From Sporodiniella umbellata (taxonomy: Eukaryota; Mucoromycota; Mucoromycetes; Mucorales; Rhizopodaceae), in the NCBI GenBank assembly GCA_025677835.1, contig JAIXMR010000006.1, positions 403,584 through 467,583 of the forward strand: a stretch of DNA of 64,000 bases, read 5' to 3'. Positions 45,339 to 56,964 of this stretch are shown here, piece by piece (the stretch's first letter is position 1; each line of letters starts with the position of its first letter). The notes under the pieces are model-generated. The model worked only from the letters and a program-made list of their open reading frames with translations. It did no database searches and was not told the origin of the DNA. A program made the position numbers and the translations under genes.

Positions 45339-47723
45339 TTAAGAAGACGTTGCTATGCGATGTAGTTCCTATAAGCCTTAGCGAAATTTGCAATGACTGC
45401 GTACTTACGAGTTCCAAGTCGTCCATATTCGATAGAAAGCTATTGTTTAAGGTATCAAATACATCCCCTACTGATTTTAAAGATGTAGATCTAGGCTGTA
45501 ACATCTTTTGGTCTAAGATGCCACTTATTAACATACGTGGATCTCATGTGTCATTAATAATTACACTGGTTATTACCTTTTGCATATTCACCAACGTCGC
45601 ATTCAGACGATTTGTTTGACTGCATTTGTGTCTTCTTTATTAGATCAGTACACTCCCTTACTTTGCCGGTGTCAAGTTCAAGTGACTGAATTGCTTCATC
45701 AAGTTTTCTTAACACGTAGTCCGTATTTGATAAAGTGTGCCTCTCAAAGCTCCCTGACTGATTCATTGATTGATGAATAACCGAAGAGGAGCCGCAGGGT
45801 CTTTTGCGTAAAACAAACACTTTTTCTGCTGACCCTTTCGGGACAAGGTTGATATCATTTAGAATTTCTACCAAGATTTTGTTTTCTGATAGGATCTTTT
45901 CTATTCTTGTTTTTTTGGTTTTAGTTTTTGCGTATAAACTTTTAGATTTGTTTCAGCGAACAGTTAGTAACAGCTTACCTGCGGCGTTGTTGATAGATAA
46001 AGCTATGTAGTATAATTTGTTCTCTGTCGGATCTAAATGAAATTTTTCTAAAGAAATGGCAACTAGCTCCGATATGGATATTGATGTATGGACACCCACC
46101 AGCTTGTCGATCCTTTCTTTTTTCGACCCCTTTGGTATGGCTTCTTTTCTCAACAAGTTACTCTTTCTACCACCTTCTGTTTGTGTTTGATCCTCTTTAC
46201 AATAATATGCTATCTTAATACAGGTTTTTCCATCTACAGTGCGCTTGATTCTCTTGTGTATTGCAAACCGTATAACAGAATCTTCACCAAAGTGGGCCTT
46301 CGCTCTTTGTCTGGCTTTAGAAACACCAACACGTGTTACTTTGATAGTAGGTTGTTCAATGGATAGCTTTCTTATGTATGTCATTGAAGGCATAGGTGTC
46401 GTAAGATGGTCACTGAGCGAATGAAAAATTTCTAGAGGCCTATCTTGAGGCAACAGTACTAACTCATCTAATAATAGTACTAAGCTTTAGTGATGCTAAA
46501 CCATATTTATAATAGTTTTACCGCCATCCATAGATTTGACAGTGAGGTAATACTCAATACCATTATGCTCGCTCGAAGCATCTATTAGCAATGGTATATG
46601 GAGCTTATCCAGTACTAGCCTCAGCAATTCATCAGCGCTTGTTTCAGGTGTAACAGCCACAGTGGCAAACATGGTGCCAACGCTGATACTTTCAGCAAAG
46701 ATACGAAGCACATGAAACTGTTGATTGCCTTCTTCAAAAAGCTTTTCCCTTTTATTTCCTATAGAAAACAACCTTTTGAGCCCAGTTGGGGGCTTTTGTG
46801 GAGAGAAACTGCGCTTGTTATTTTTCGAGATCTCCTCTCTTTTTGATTCCTTGGCTACTTCGTCCTTTTTTACTTCAATCGATTTGTTAAAATACGGATT
46901 AACTATTGGCGACTTTGATTCTGCCACTTTCTCACTCTCATTCTCTGTTGACACTTGCTCAGCCAGAGATCTATCTGACATATTTTCTGTCCAATGCTCG
47001 TATGTTGGACTCCCAAATCCCTCTTCTTCATCGATCCAAATAACTTCTAGTTGACAGTTCAGCTCTTTTGATAGCTTGACTTTTTTTCCAAAAGTAATTT
47101 TTTGCCGTGCTTTCAAGTTTTCAGTCAAGTGGGCTGGTAAAGTAGCCTTGTTCTTGGTTTTAGATTTTTGAGAAAATCACATTTAAATTACCTCAACGTT
47201 ACGATGTTTATTTAGTCTAGCTAGGCGCTCAAAAGGTGTCTACAATAGATGTTAAAACTTACAGAGCAGTTGCCTGATAACCAAAAAAAAAAATTACCTC
47301 TATATTTTCTGCAGGTATATATCCTACTTCCATCGTTTTCAAAGGTCGGATTAACCACCAGTATGAGTTGGTGTCGTCCAAAAGAGTCATTGAGTCGCCT
47401 TTGACTACAGATGTCTGTCCATCCAATGTGGCTACAAAAGTGTGTAAAGCATAGACCAAACTGAAATCTATATCTTCATCAGGAACACTAGACGTAGACG
47501 AAGAAACTGAGTCTCTGTCCTCGTCAGCTTCATCTCTGTCCTTTTTGTTTTCGTTATCGCTTATCGTACAGGGCTTGTACTCCCTACCACTCTCCTCACT
47601 TGATTCCTCTTCCTCTTCATAAACAGTAGTTATTGTTGAACACGAAGAGCCAACGGTCATAGATGATATTTGACGCTTTTCTTTAAATGTATCTACAGAT
47701 CCCTGTCGACTGATCTTTGACAT
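45339..47723 (-). CDS. Bud14/Tea4-like SH3 scaffold with two Ras-association-like domains
   Basis: Seven exons, 47723-47298, 47239-47192, 47146-46522, 46467-45979, 45900-45577, 45512-45409 and 45368-45339, give 681 residues. After an acidic/serine-rich start, an SH3 domain spans about 88-142 (LVYALHTFVA, DSMTLLDDTNSYWWLIR, GYIPAENIE). The hallmark TPFERLARLNKHRNVE follows in its own 48-base exon, as in Bud14 and Tea4. QKITFG just after could be an RVxF-type PP1 docking motif. Two ubiquitin-like RA regions follow (about 235-345 and 360-520). Such proteins bring PP1 to growth sites and control formins. The last two exons rest on consensus GTAAGT splicing and are less certain. Confidence 0.8.
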
Positions 47724-49113
47724 GTTAAAAGCAAAAGAAAAGGAAAAACGTGCTTCTTTCTTTAAAATAAGATATATTTTTGTAACACGTTTTTTTCGGT
47801 AAAAAGAAACTTTGAACATTGTGAAGCAGAAGCGTCTGCGGGTATTTATGATACGTTAATAAGCTTGTGTTCATTTTATGAAGTAATTTTGCAGCAATGT
47901 AATTCTTAAAAAGCTTTGCCATGTTTTCAAAGACATGTACCGCTTCTACTGGTATCGCATTTCAATAGCCCTAAAATTACCTGAGTAATAAAATAGGAAA
48001 AGGTAATTGGTTCGCACCCACTGCAAAAGACTATCTGTCGATTAAAAAAATGAGCCTTTCGTTTTATGTATTACTCTTGACAAAATTGGAAATTTTGTTA
48101 TACATTATTTAAAAAAAGAATTATAGGGCCAAAAACTCTGCTATAAAAGGTGGTAAAGGCATTTTTAAATGAATTGTTTATATTTTTATATCAATCGTAA
48201 CACTCACTGGCTAAATGACTGCGTTTCTTTTCTTAGTTTTATGGTATATTAAGGTTGATACTTTTGTTTATGCGTAGTTGAACACTATATACTAAAAGAA
48301 AGTTATATATCCAATATAAACCACCTGTTTCATCTCTCAGGGCTTTTAAAGTACAAGCACTGTTTGTATGACACAAACACTATTAGGTAGGCAAAAGTGT
48401 AGCTGGCCTGAGCGTTTGAGCTTATAATTTTATTTTCAAAGATGTAGCTGGTATAAACAGGCTTCTTTCTCATATCTACAAAACCTGAAGGTAATGGAGA
48501 AAAAAGGGGACAGATAATGAAGACTATACATAAGTGCGAAAGATCGTACAGACGAAAAAACTTCCAACTGAGCGCTTTTGAAAACATCTCTTCCTGATCC
48601 TTAAAAAATTGTAGCCCAACATAAGTGTTTTGTTAGAAGGCAAGCCTCCACACTGTTTGTGAAGATACAGCACTTAATAAACTTAAATATGAAAAAGACT
48701 ATTTGCAACTGATTTTTTTGTTATAGCTCTGAGACTAAACTATTGGTTCAAACACTCAAACCAAAATCTACAAAGATTTGGGCGGTCTTTGTGCTATGGG
48801 CAAAGTATAGGTCTTGACTTCGAGTGTTCACTTAGAATTTACTTTTTTTTGAAGTTTTAAAATAAGCTTGGAGTTGGACTTGTAATATATAGTAAGGATT
48901 TAAAGACATAGCTCTCACTTAGATTCATATAAAAGCTTTTATAAACCTTAGTATAAGCTAGCAATTACTGCATTAAAAAGATCCAGAGTAAACAATGCGG
49001 ATGAACCACTGTAAGGAAGTCATCGGGAGTACAAGCTGCAGTTGAATTATCAGTTTTAGAAAGACAACACTTTAAAAAGTGACGTTCACCGCTTTTTTTT
49101 TTTTTGCAATCAA
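47724..49113. other. intergenic, divergent promoter region
   Basis: AT-rich spacer between the SH3 scaffold gene and PRP6. No coding or RNA gene was recognised. Confidence 0.55.
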
Positions 49114-51919
49114 ATGTTTGGGGTCAAAGATTTTATGGGCAAGGCTGCCCCGCCTAACTATGTAGCAGGCTTAGGCCGAGGTGCTACTGGTTTTACTACG
49201 CGTTCAGATATAGGACCTGCAAGAGAATCTGGACTTGAGGCGTAAGTGATTTTTACCTTCGAGTTAGGATCAACAAAGGAAGAAAAACTAAACTAGTTTT
49301 AGCGATAATGCCTTATCCGCCCCAAAAGAAGAAGGAGGTGCTGATGATGATGATGAGAGATATCAAGACCCTGACAATGAGACAGGTTTATTTTCTTCAG
49401 CGCCTTATGAAGAGGATGATGAAGAGGCGGATCGTGTATGGGATCAAGTTGATGCTAGAATGGATGAACGTAGAAAGGCGCGAAGAGAAGCTAGAGAAAG
49501 AGAAGAGCTTGAACGCTATCGTTTAGAAAGACCAAAGATCTCTCAACAATTTGCCGATTTAAAACGTCAACTTTCTACTATCGATGATGCTGAATGGGCC
49601 GCGATTCCTGAAGTAGGAGATTTGGTTGGAAAAAACCGTAAAAAAAACAAACAGCCCGAACGTTTTACTCCAATGCCTGATACATTAATCAGTTCGGCCA
49701 GAGAGAAATCACAATATGAAACTACTTTAGATACATCACAACAGGAGATGGGCAATATTTTATCTTCAGCCAAAAACTCTGATGCAGACGACGGAATGAT
49801 GACCAACTTTAGTGAAATTGGAAAGGCCAGAGATAAGGTGCTAGGACTTAAGCTGGATCAGGTATCAGATTCAGTCTCAGGGAGTACAACTATTGATCCC
49901 AAAGGATATCTTACAGATCTGAACAGTGTTGTAGTTAAAAGCGACGCAGAGATAGGAGATATCAAAAAAGCTCGTTTGTTGCTACACTCAGTTATCACAA
50001 CAAATCCAAGGCACGCTCCTGGTTGGATTGCTGCTGCTCGTTTGGAGGAGGTAGCAGGAAGAATTGTTCAAGCTCGAAATACTATTGCCAAGGGATGTGA
50101 ACAGTGTCCAAAAAGCGAAGACGTATGGTTAGAGTCCGCACGTTTAAACAATTTAGAAAACTCAAAGATTATTTTGGGCGACGCAGTACGCAACCTGCCT
50201 CAATCAGTAAAAATTTGGTTAAAAGCTGTATCGCTGGAGACAGAGAACAAAGCAAAAAAAAAAGTATTGCGCCGAGCATTAGAATTTATTCCAAATTCAG
50301 TTAAATTATGGCGTGCTGCTGTTAATCTGGAAGAAAATCCTAGTGACGCCAGGGTTCTATTATCTCGAGCGGTCGAGCTGGTACCTCTTAGTGTGGATTT
50401 ATGGTTAGCTTTGGCACGTCTAGAGACATACGAGAATGCACAGAAGGTATTGAACAAAGCTCGTGTGGCTGTACCAACAAGCCATGAAATTTGGATAGCT
50501 GCTGCCCGTCTTCAAGAAGAACACGGTAAAGAGGATATGGTGGATAGAGTTATTGTTGTTGCGGCACAAGCATTAGCACAATCGGGCGTACTCTTAGATC
50601 GCGAACAATGGATTTCTGAAGCTGAAAAGTGCGAAAAGAATGGGTCAGTACTTACATGCCAGGCTATTATTCGAGCTACAATTGGTATGGGCGTTGAAGA
50701 AGAAGATCGGCAGAGTACATGGATTGAAGATGCAGAAAAATGTGTATTACATAGCTCGATTCAAACCGCTCGTGCTATTTACGCTCACGCACTGAAGGTT
50801 TTCCCTGGAAAGTCATCGATTTGGCAACAAGCTGCCTATCTTGAGAAAAGCAACGGTACTGCGGACAGTCTTGAAGAGCTTCTTCAGCGCTCAGTGACAT
50901 ATTGTCCACAGGCTGAAGTTCTTTGGTTGATGGGTGCGAAAGAGAAATGGATGGCGGGCGACGTAGAAAAGGCGCGTGCTATATTAGAAGAAGCCTTTAG
51001 AGCAAATCCCAATAGTGAACAAATTTGGCTAGCAGCTGTCAAGGTTGAAAGTGAGAGTGAAGAGTATGACCGTGCAAGAAAACTGCTTGAGCTAGCTAGA
51101 AAGGAGTCTGGAACTGCTCGTGTATGGATGAAATCAGTGATGCTTGAAAGACAAATGAGAGACCATTCTCAGTGTCAGGTGCTTTTGGATGAGGCTCTTT
51201 CAAAATTCCCTACTTTCGACAAACTATGGATGATCAAAGGTCAATTAGAAGATATGCAAGGGGAACTGCAAAAAGCTAGAGAAACGTATAACCAGGCAGT
51301 AAAAAGCTGCCCAGAGAGTGTTACATTGTGGACTCTTTTAGCACTTTTAGAAGAAAAATTGGGAATGATAACAAAGGCCCGTGCTTCTTTGGAAAAAGCT
51401 CGATTTCGAAATCCTAGAAACGTGTCTCTCTGGATAAATGCTATTCGTATAGAAAAAAGAAACAATAATGTAAATGTAGCCAAAACTTTAGCAGCTAAGG
51501 CTTTACAGGAATGTCCAACCTCAGGCCTTATTTGGACTGAAGTCATTTATATGGAAGCAAGACCTCAACGCAAAGCACGTAGTGTTGATGCTTTGAAAAA
51601 ATGCGAGCATGATCCAGTGATTGTTACGACTGTAGCATGTATTTTTTGGAACGATCGAAAAATTGAAAAAGCAAGAAACTGGTTTCAAAAAGCTATACAA
51701 ATAGATCCAGACCAGGGCGATTCATACGCTTGGTGGTACAAGTTTGAATTGCAGCATGGTACAAAGGAGCATCAAGAATTTGTTGTTAAACGTTGTGTAC
51801 TTGCAGAGCCGCGACATGGTGAATGTTGGCAATCGGTAGCGAAAGACGTATCAAATATTGGGAAGAAAACTGAAGATATACTGAAAATCTGCGCCCAAAG
51901 CTTAGAGCTTGTAAAATAA
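49114..51919 (+). CDS. PRP6: U4/U6.U5 tri-snRNP splicing factor PRP6 (PRPF6, S. pombe Prp1)
   Basis: Two exons, 49114-49241 and 49303-51919, give 914 residues, as in PRPF6. The N-terminal PRP1 domain reads [20 protein letters not shown], then [20 protein letters not shown] and [20 protein letters not shown]. From about residue 220 onward are many HAT/TPR-like helical repeats (for example [20 protein letters not shown]). It bridges U5 and U4/U6 in the tri-snRNP before spliceosome activation. The intron acceptor could be either of two TAG sites nine bases apart (49293-49302). The farther one is preferred because the nearer is too close to the CTAAAC branch site. Confidence 0.96.
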
Positions 51920-52775
51920 CAAAGAAAGAATATATATACATTTACAAATATACCAAGAGGACGCTACTTTTTTTTTTTTTTTAAAAAAATAACTGATAAG
52001 CAAAGATTTTCAGCCTATTCCTAATGTTACAAACCGGTAAGCTCGGTTTGTGACAATAGGCTAAACCCAACTATTGTATCTGTATTAAATGCTTTGCAGT
52101 TTAATATTAATGCATTTTCTTAAAAAAAAAAAAAAAAAAGAAACCTAATGATATTTAAAACCTTCGCATTATAGCAATAGTGGCTTTACAAAAGTATATT
52201 TTATCTTAGTAATGACTTTTTCTTTTAAAAATTCTCAATTAGACAAAACGGCCTCAAACGGTTTTGTTTATTTGTGACATCCCGGATTTTTGCTAGTAAT
52301 AGTTATTTCAATTACTAACAGATAGTATCTCATGGGGAATGATACACGTATTATATAATAATGCCTATCGTAATCTATCAATAAGCTTTACAAGTGGCAA
52401 CCTCCCCATTTTTAAAAATGTGCAAACTCTAGCCCCGGGAAAAGTTTCAGTGCAACTTTTGCACTGTTCAATATAAGTATTGGAATAAGCTCAAGCTGGC
52501 TCGAAAAATATATCTGCCAAATTTGATATTTATAACAAATCACCAAACAAACACTTCATATAATATCTTAGAAACTAAAAGATTTCCTAAAAAAAATGGC
52601 TACAGCTGCACAGCTCAAGAAAATTTTACTGCAAAGTCTTAAGCAACACAATATACATTGTATTATTCAAGACAAATTTATATGACACTTTAATTTTTTT
52701 CATTCTTAACAATTATTTAAATATTCCCACAGTTGCGCTATCTTAAACATTTTGTTTTTCTTTTACTTATCAGCC
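51920..52775. other. intergenic with a long hairpin
   Basis: 3' flank of PRP6 and upstream region of the next gene. It contains the two-stem inverted repeat at 52012-52062, a T15A7 tract at 51968-51989 and an A17-type run near 52122. No gene was recognised. Confidence 0.6.
52012..52062. repeat. two-tier inverted repeat downstream of PRP6
   Basis: Outer arms AGCCTATT (52012-52019) and AATAGGCT (52055-52062) are perfect complements. Inner arms ACAAACCG (52029-52036) and CGGTTTGT (52044-52051) are also perfect, around a 7-base loop. It lies about 95 bases past the PRP6 stop. It may act in the transcript 3' end or be the remains of a small element. Confidence 0.75.
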
Positions 52776-53914
52776 ATGCCCTCGGAATTACTATACAACC
52801 AAGCACTCAAAGCCTTCTTGCTAAAAAAGCATTCGGTAGCAGCCAAGTACTGTACAAAAGCAATTGATACAACGCAAAACGATGAAGAAGCCAAGTTCCG
52901 AACGTGGACACTGTACATGAATATTGCATCAGCTCTGGCAGAAAATCTTACTCTTCACATGACTAAGCAATTGGGGCTTGATTTAAAAGTAGCTGACTCT
53001 GCTAATTTGTGTACTGCCATTTGGAAAAGATTGGGGGAAAGCTACGGAACTATAGCCGATATCAATATCCTGCTTTTACCTAGCTTGTAAGTGGTATAGA
53101 CCTAGCGTTTTTATCAACTCTAAAAAAAAAAAAAGTGTAGGACTCACTTGTCAGTTACGGCAATACGATATCGGCAGAAGCGTCATCGAGGAGTGGTTTA
53201 GTTATTTGTCGGACGCAGCACTAGACTCTATCTCTCAAAAGTCAGAAAGAGAGGACGATAACTTGGTCGCCACATATATCAGACTTGTTGAAATATATAC
53301 CACTTGTATTTTGCCAAAGCTTGGCGAGTTTGACGCAGCAATTGTGTTTTTGGATTACAATACTACCCTACCAGAGCCTGTATTAAATGTACGAAAACGG
53401 CCTTAACAATGACATAATTTGTAGTTAACAAGGAGATAAATAGAGGTTCAAAAAGTCGGTTAAAGAAAGTAAAGAGTCTATGGAACAGAAAATGAAAGAC
53501 TTAGAGCAAGACAAAGCGGCAAAACTAGCGGTATCAGAAAATCCAGAGAATCCAGAGAATCCAGAGCAAATAATTGAAGACAGTGTTGAAAAGGCCCCTG
53601 AGGAGTTGCTAAATGACAACAATGTAAAACTAAAAACTGAGGACAGCAGCTTGTGTTATGAAGCATCCCCTCCAACTAAGGAGGTACATAACTCCATCCC
53701 GGAAAACCAGTTGGATTTCCTCAAGTTCTTACGGACCTGGATCAACCGAATGGCGATTAAAAGCATGTTGCCCTATACAACTATTTTACTTCTAACGTTT
53801 TCTTTGGCCGTTTTATTAAAAAGCCAAAGAGTCCGGTTTTTTCACCTTCTGCACAGTATTTTCAGTAAAATTTACCAGACTGTTAGGATGGGAACAACTG
53901 TAACTTATATGTAA
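52776..53914 (+). CDS. tail-anchored helical protein, PEX26-like candidate
   Basis: Three exons, 52776-53086, 53136-53388 and 53444-53914, give 344 residues. The N-terminal half is TPR-like helical (YNQALKAFLLKKHSVAAKYC and CQLRQYDIGRSVIEEWFSYL). A coiled-coil/acidic linker with an NPE repeat follows. One hydrophobic segment near the end (MLPYTTILLLTFSLAVLL) with basic flank and a short tail fits a tail-anchored membrane protein. This layout recalls PEX26/Pex15, which tether the Pex1/Pex6 ATPase to peroxisomes. Sequence identity is too diffuse for me to be sure. The first acceptor (53135, after the A run) is chosen because it alone keeps the QLRQYDIGR helix in frame. Confidence 0.6.
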
Positions 53915-54271
53915 AAATGCACAAGTTTAGAGTAAACGGATCAGCAAGTGGCATAATTGGAATGGTAATAGCAACCCAATAACAATAATAGTTATAGCAA
54001 TAAAAAAGAGCGCAATATGACAATGCCGAATTAGTGAGGACATTTATCGATATTTTTTTATAAAGTGACATAAAAAGGTTGGGGTTGTAATGGGCCGCTG
54101 AATAAATATATATCGGTATGGGATTCGGACTTTTATTTTTTGATTGAAGATTGACATGTGAAATTCAAGGCTAAGATATATGGGCCTATGTTTCGATTTT
54201 ACTGCTACTTTTTTTGTGTTTTGTTTTTCTTTTTTTTTTTTTTTTTGACAGTTTCCTTTTTAATATAAGAG
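53915..54271. other. short intergenic spacer
   Basis: 3' flank and promoter between two genes on the same strand. A T18-type run lies at about 54229-54246. No gene was recognised. Confidence 0.6.
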
Positions 54272-55893
54272 ATGATACCAGACTCAGCCTTAACCAGAGG
54301 GCTTATATACGCACTAGCCTTACTACAATCAACTGTAGCACCAGTAGCTTTCATAAGCTATATCTATTATGTTATAGTGGAGCAGCACTTGTTCGAGCTA
54401 CATCGATCCATAGATACATTTATACATTACTGGCTTGGATGCGAGCTTATGTTTTATATTTATTTCCAAATTACTCGCAATAGAATGCAGAGAACTTCAC
54501 CTCATGTGGCACCTACTGCACAAGAAAGAAACGATTTGTATAACCTTTGCCTGTCAAATATCGATGAGGCAGAACTTTGGATATCTGGTTGGTTTGCGTC
54601 AGCAGGTTATCCTGACTGCCCACCAAAGTTTAAAGACATTTTCCGCGACAATGTAGCTGAATGGTTAGTCAGCCAAATAAAGGAAGGAGACTAAACTTTA
54701 CTTTTGATAGGATATCTTGGGCATTCTTCAATTTACCACTAGAGCATGCTATTGAAGACCCAAGTTTGTACGAAGAGCTTGAGTATATGATAGACCGCTT
54801 TGAGAACAACTTTAAAATAAATTTCAAGGAAGGATACAATGAAAACATTGTCGCATATAGGCTTAGCTTTGATCCTGTGTCTGCATACTATCGGCCTCTT
54901 GTGTTCTATCTAGCTATACTTCTTATAACAAAGCTTTTTGGCTTTTTATGTCAGTTTTTGTGGGGTATGACAAAATACGGTCCCGAAACTAGATCTACTA
55001 TATGGAATCTCATGGATCCACAGCAAGCCTCGTACACTACATCCCAAACAGGCCCTGAAAAGGTCTCATATTGGTTTCGTGATGGAAATCGAAACAAAAA
55101 ACCTATAGTTTTTATACATGGCGTTGGCGGCGGCCTTGTGTGTTATATTACCTTTCTTATGAAGCTGGCATCACTAGATACACCTATATTTTGCATCGAG
55201 CTACCTTTTGTGTCAATGCACTGTGTTGAAGATGTTCCGACACAACAAGAGACTGTTAGAGATTTACAACAGATGCTTCAAAGACACAATTTTGATGCTG
55301 CAGTTTTTGTCTCGCATTCCCTCGGAACCGCAATAACATCATGGGCTGTCAAACATATGCCCAAAAGTGTAGCAGGGTTGGTGTTTATTGACCCTATTTG
55401 TTTTATGCTTCATTACAAAGATGTGTAAGTGACCAAAAATTTATTCAAAAAAAACCCTGCTAACTCTACATATAGCTGTACAAACTTTATGTACAGAACT
55501 CCAAAAACAGCAGCTCAGGTAATATTGTCAAAAATAGCTATTTGCCTTTTACTAAGCAGTTCTTAGGGCTTGGTGAAATACTTTGCTTCTTCCGAGCTTT
55601 ATACCTCATACTATTTTTCTCGTCACTTTCATTGGTTTCAGAGTGTTCTCTTTGTAGAGCCAAATTCTTCAAATAGAGCTGCCAACTACAATGGCTCTGT
55701 AACCCTTCCCCTTAATACTAAAGTTTACCTGTCAGAGCATGACAATATAATTGATTCCGATCGAGTAAATGCTTATCTTGGGCGTAACGCAATAAGCTCA
55801 ACAATAATGCAGACACTGGATCATGGTTCTTTTTTGTTTTCTATAGACTGGCAAAACGAAATTCTATCAACAATTGATAAATTCGTATCTTAA
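54272..55893 (+). CDS. membrane-anchored alpha/beta hydrolase
   Basis: Four exons, 54272-54663, 54711-55424, 55476-55518 and 55567-55893, give 491 residues. Two or three hydrophobic helices occupy the N-terminal half (LIYALALLQSTVAPVAFISY; LVFYLAILLITKLFGFLCQF). The catalytic domain has the oxyanion strand PIVFIHGVGGGLVCYI, a nucleophile elbow SHSLG in AAVFVSHSLGTAITSW, a late acid candidate in LSEHDNIIDSDRV and a histidine in LDHGSF. It is probably an esterase or lipase on an internal membrane; the substrate is unknown. Exon 3 (43 bases) is short but in phase. Its stop lies 18 bases from the stop of the convergent JTB gene. Confidence 0.82.
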
Positions 55894-55911
55894 TTTATTT
55901 TTTCTTTTTAA

Positions 55912-56561
55912 TTAAACAATAATTCCAATCCTTTTAGCCAATTTTTGATATTGCTCGTTAGCCATCAATTTTTGTCTCCAAGTTAAGACCACAATAGACA
56001 AAACGGCAATAAACAAGTTAAAAACCTGTTTCAAAATTAAAACCATTAAGTAAACATTCTAATGTACCTCAAATTTTATAAATCGACTACGTTCCACTCG
56101 TTTGACTTTTGCGCAAGGTTGAAAAAAAGGTAAAGAGATAGAGTCATCGTCATATATAACTGTCTGATTCTTTCTATCATCCAAGTCGGGATCTTTCCAT
56201 TCGCACTGAACAGGTTGTATATTTCCAAATTTAGCACAAAAATCAAAAGTTTTCTACAAAAATGTGTTAAAACAAGATTCTAAGCATAGCAGTCAATTCA
56301 CTTTTTCGAAAGAAGAACAAATTTCGCAAGCGCCTGTAGGTTTACAAGAATAAGTTGGTTTTGTAACTGTTTCGTGAGAATGTGTATAGTCTCCAAGATG
56401 CTGAAGATCGCCCTTCTCTATTACACCAAATGGGGGTGACCTTAGCTGATGCTTAGCTAAACAAACCGAAAAGCTACGTTTCGGTTCCAAACTCTATTTT
56501 TAAAAAGGGATTTTAAAAATTATTCTTACATTGCAAAGAAAGCATAAAGTGTCTTTATCAT
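55912..56561 (-). CDS. JTB: JTB-family single-pass membrane protein
   Basis: Four exons, 56561-56530, 56473-56302, 56253-56068 and 56025-55912, give 167 residues. Splicing the 32-base first exon gives a clear signal peptide (MIKTLYAFFAIFSVCLA). The lumenal part has paired cysteines (KPTGACEICSSFEK, DFCAKFGNIQPVQCEW, PFFQPCAKVKRVER), then FIKFEVFNLFIAVLSIVVLT as membrane helix and a short cytosolic tail with RQKLMANEQYQKLAKRIGII. The order CxxC, C, C, (F/W)KFE, helix, RQ..L is that of JTB (jumping translocation breakpoint) proteins, linked in animals to mitochondria and cytokinesis. The fungal role is unknown. Confidence 0.8.
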
Positions 56562-56665
56562 TCGGTCAAAAGGGATAATATAAAATGAAATACAATATGT
56601 GACTTTTTTAGCCGAGTAATTTATTAAAAGAAACAGAATTAAAAAAAGCGTTTAGATTTGACACA

Positions 56666-56964
56666 ATGCAAAGAAAAAGTCTATGGGGATCTTATAAAGC
56701 TTTATCTCCCAAAACAAGAATTTACATTGGAATAGGTAGTGCACTTGATTGACAAAAATTGCGTCACTAACTGGGCATTTACGGAAATGTTTGCTAAATG
56801 TAGGAGGAATGGTGTTTTCTACTGCTGGTATATTGCTTGCTGATTTTTTTGAGGCCCAAAAGCCAGCAACAGCTTTGGATAAGCAAGAACTAGAACTGAT
56901 GTCACCCATCACATTAGTCGACAAAACAAAAACAGCTGAGATACTAAGCCAAGTAAAGAAATAA
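56666..56964 (+). CDS. small single-pass membrane protein, unknown
   Basis: Two exons, 56666-56735 and 56804-56964, joined over a 68-base intron, give 76 residues. A basic start (MQRKSLWGSYKALSPKTR) runs into one hydrophobic segment (IYIGIGGMVFSTAGILLADF), then a polar tail. The layout suggests a small mitochondrial or ER membrane protein. I do not recognise the family. It is divergent from the JTB gene, with about 104 bases between the two start codons. Confidence 0.6.

Noticed and set aside
48004..48016. TTGGTTCGCACCC, similar to a tRNA B box
   Set aside because: The upstream 60 bases do not fold as a tRNA.
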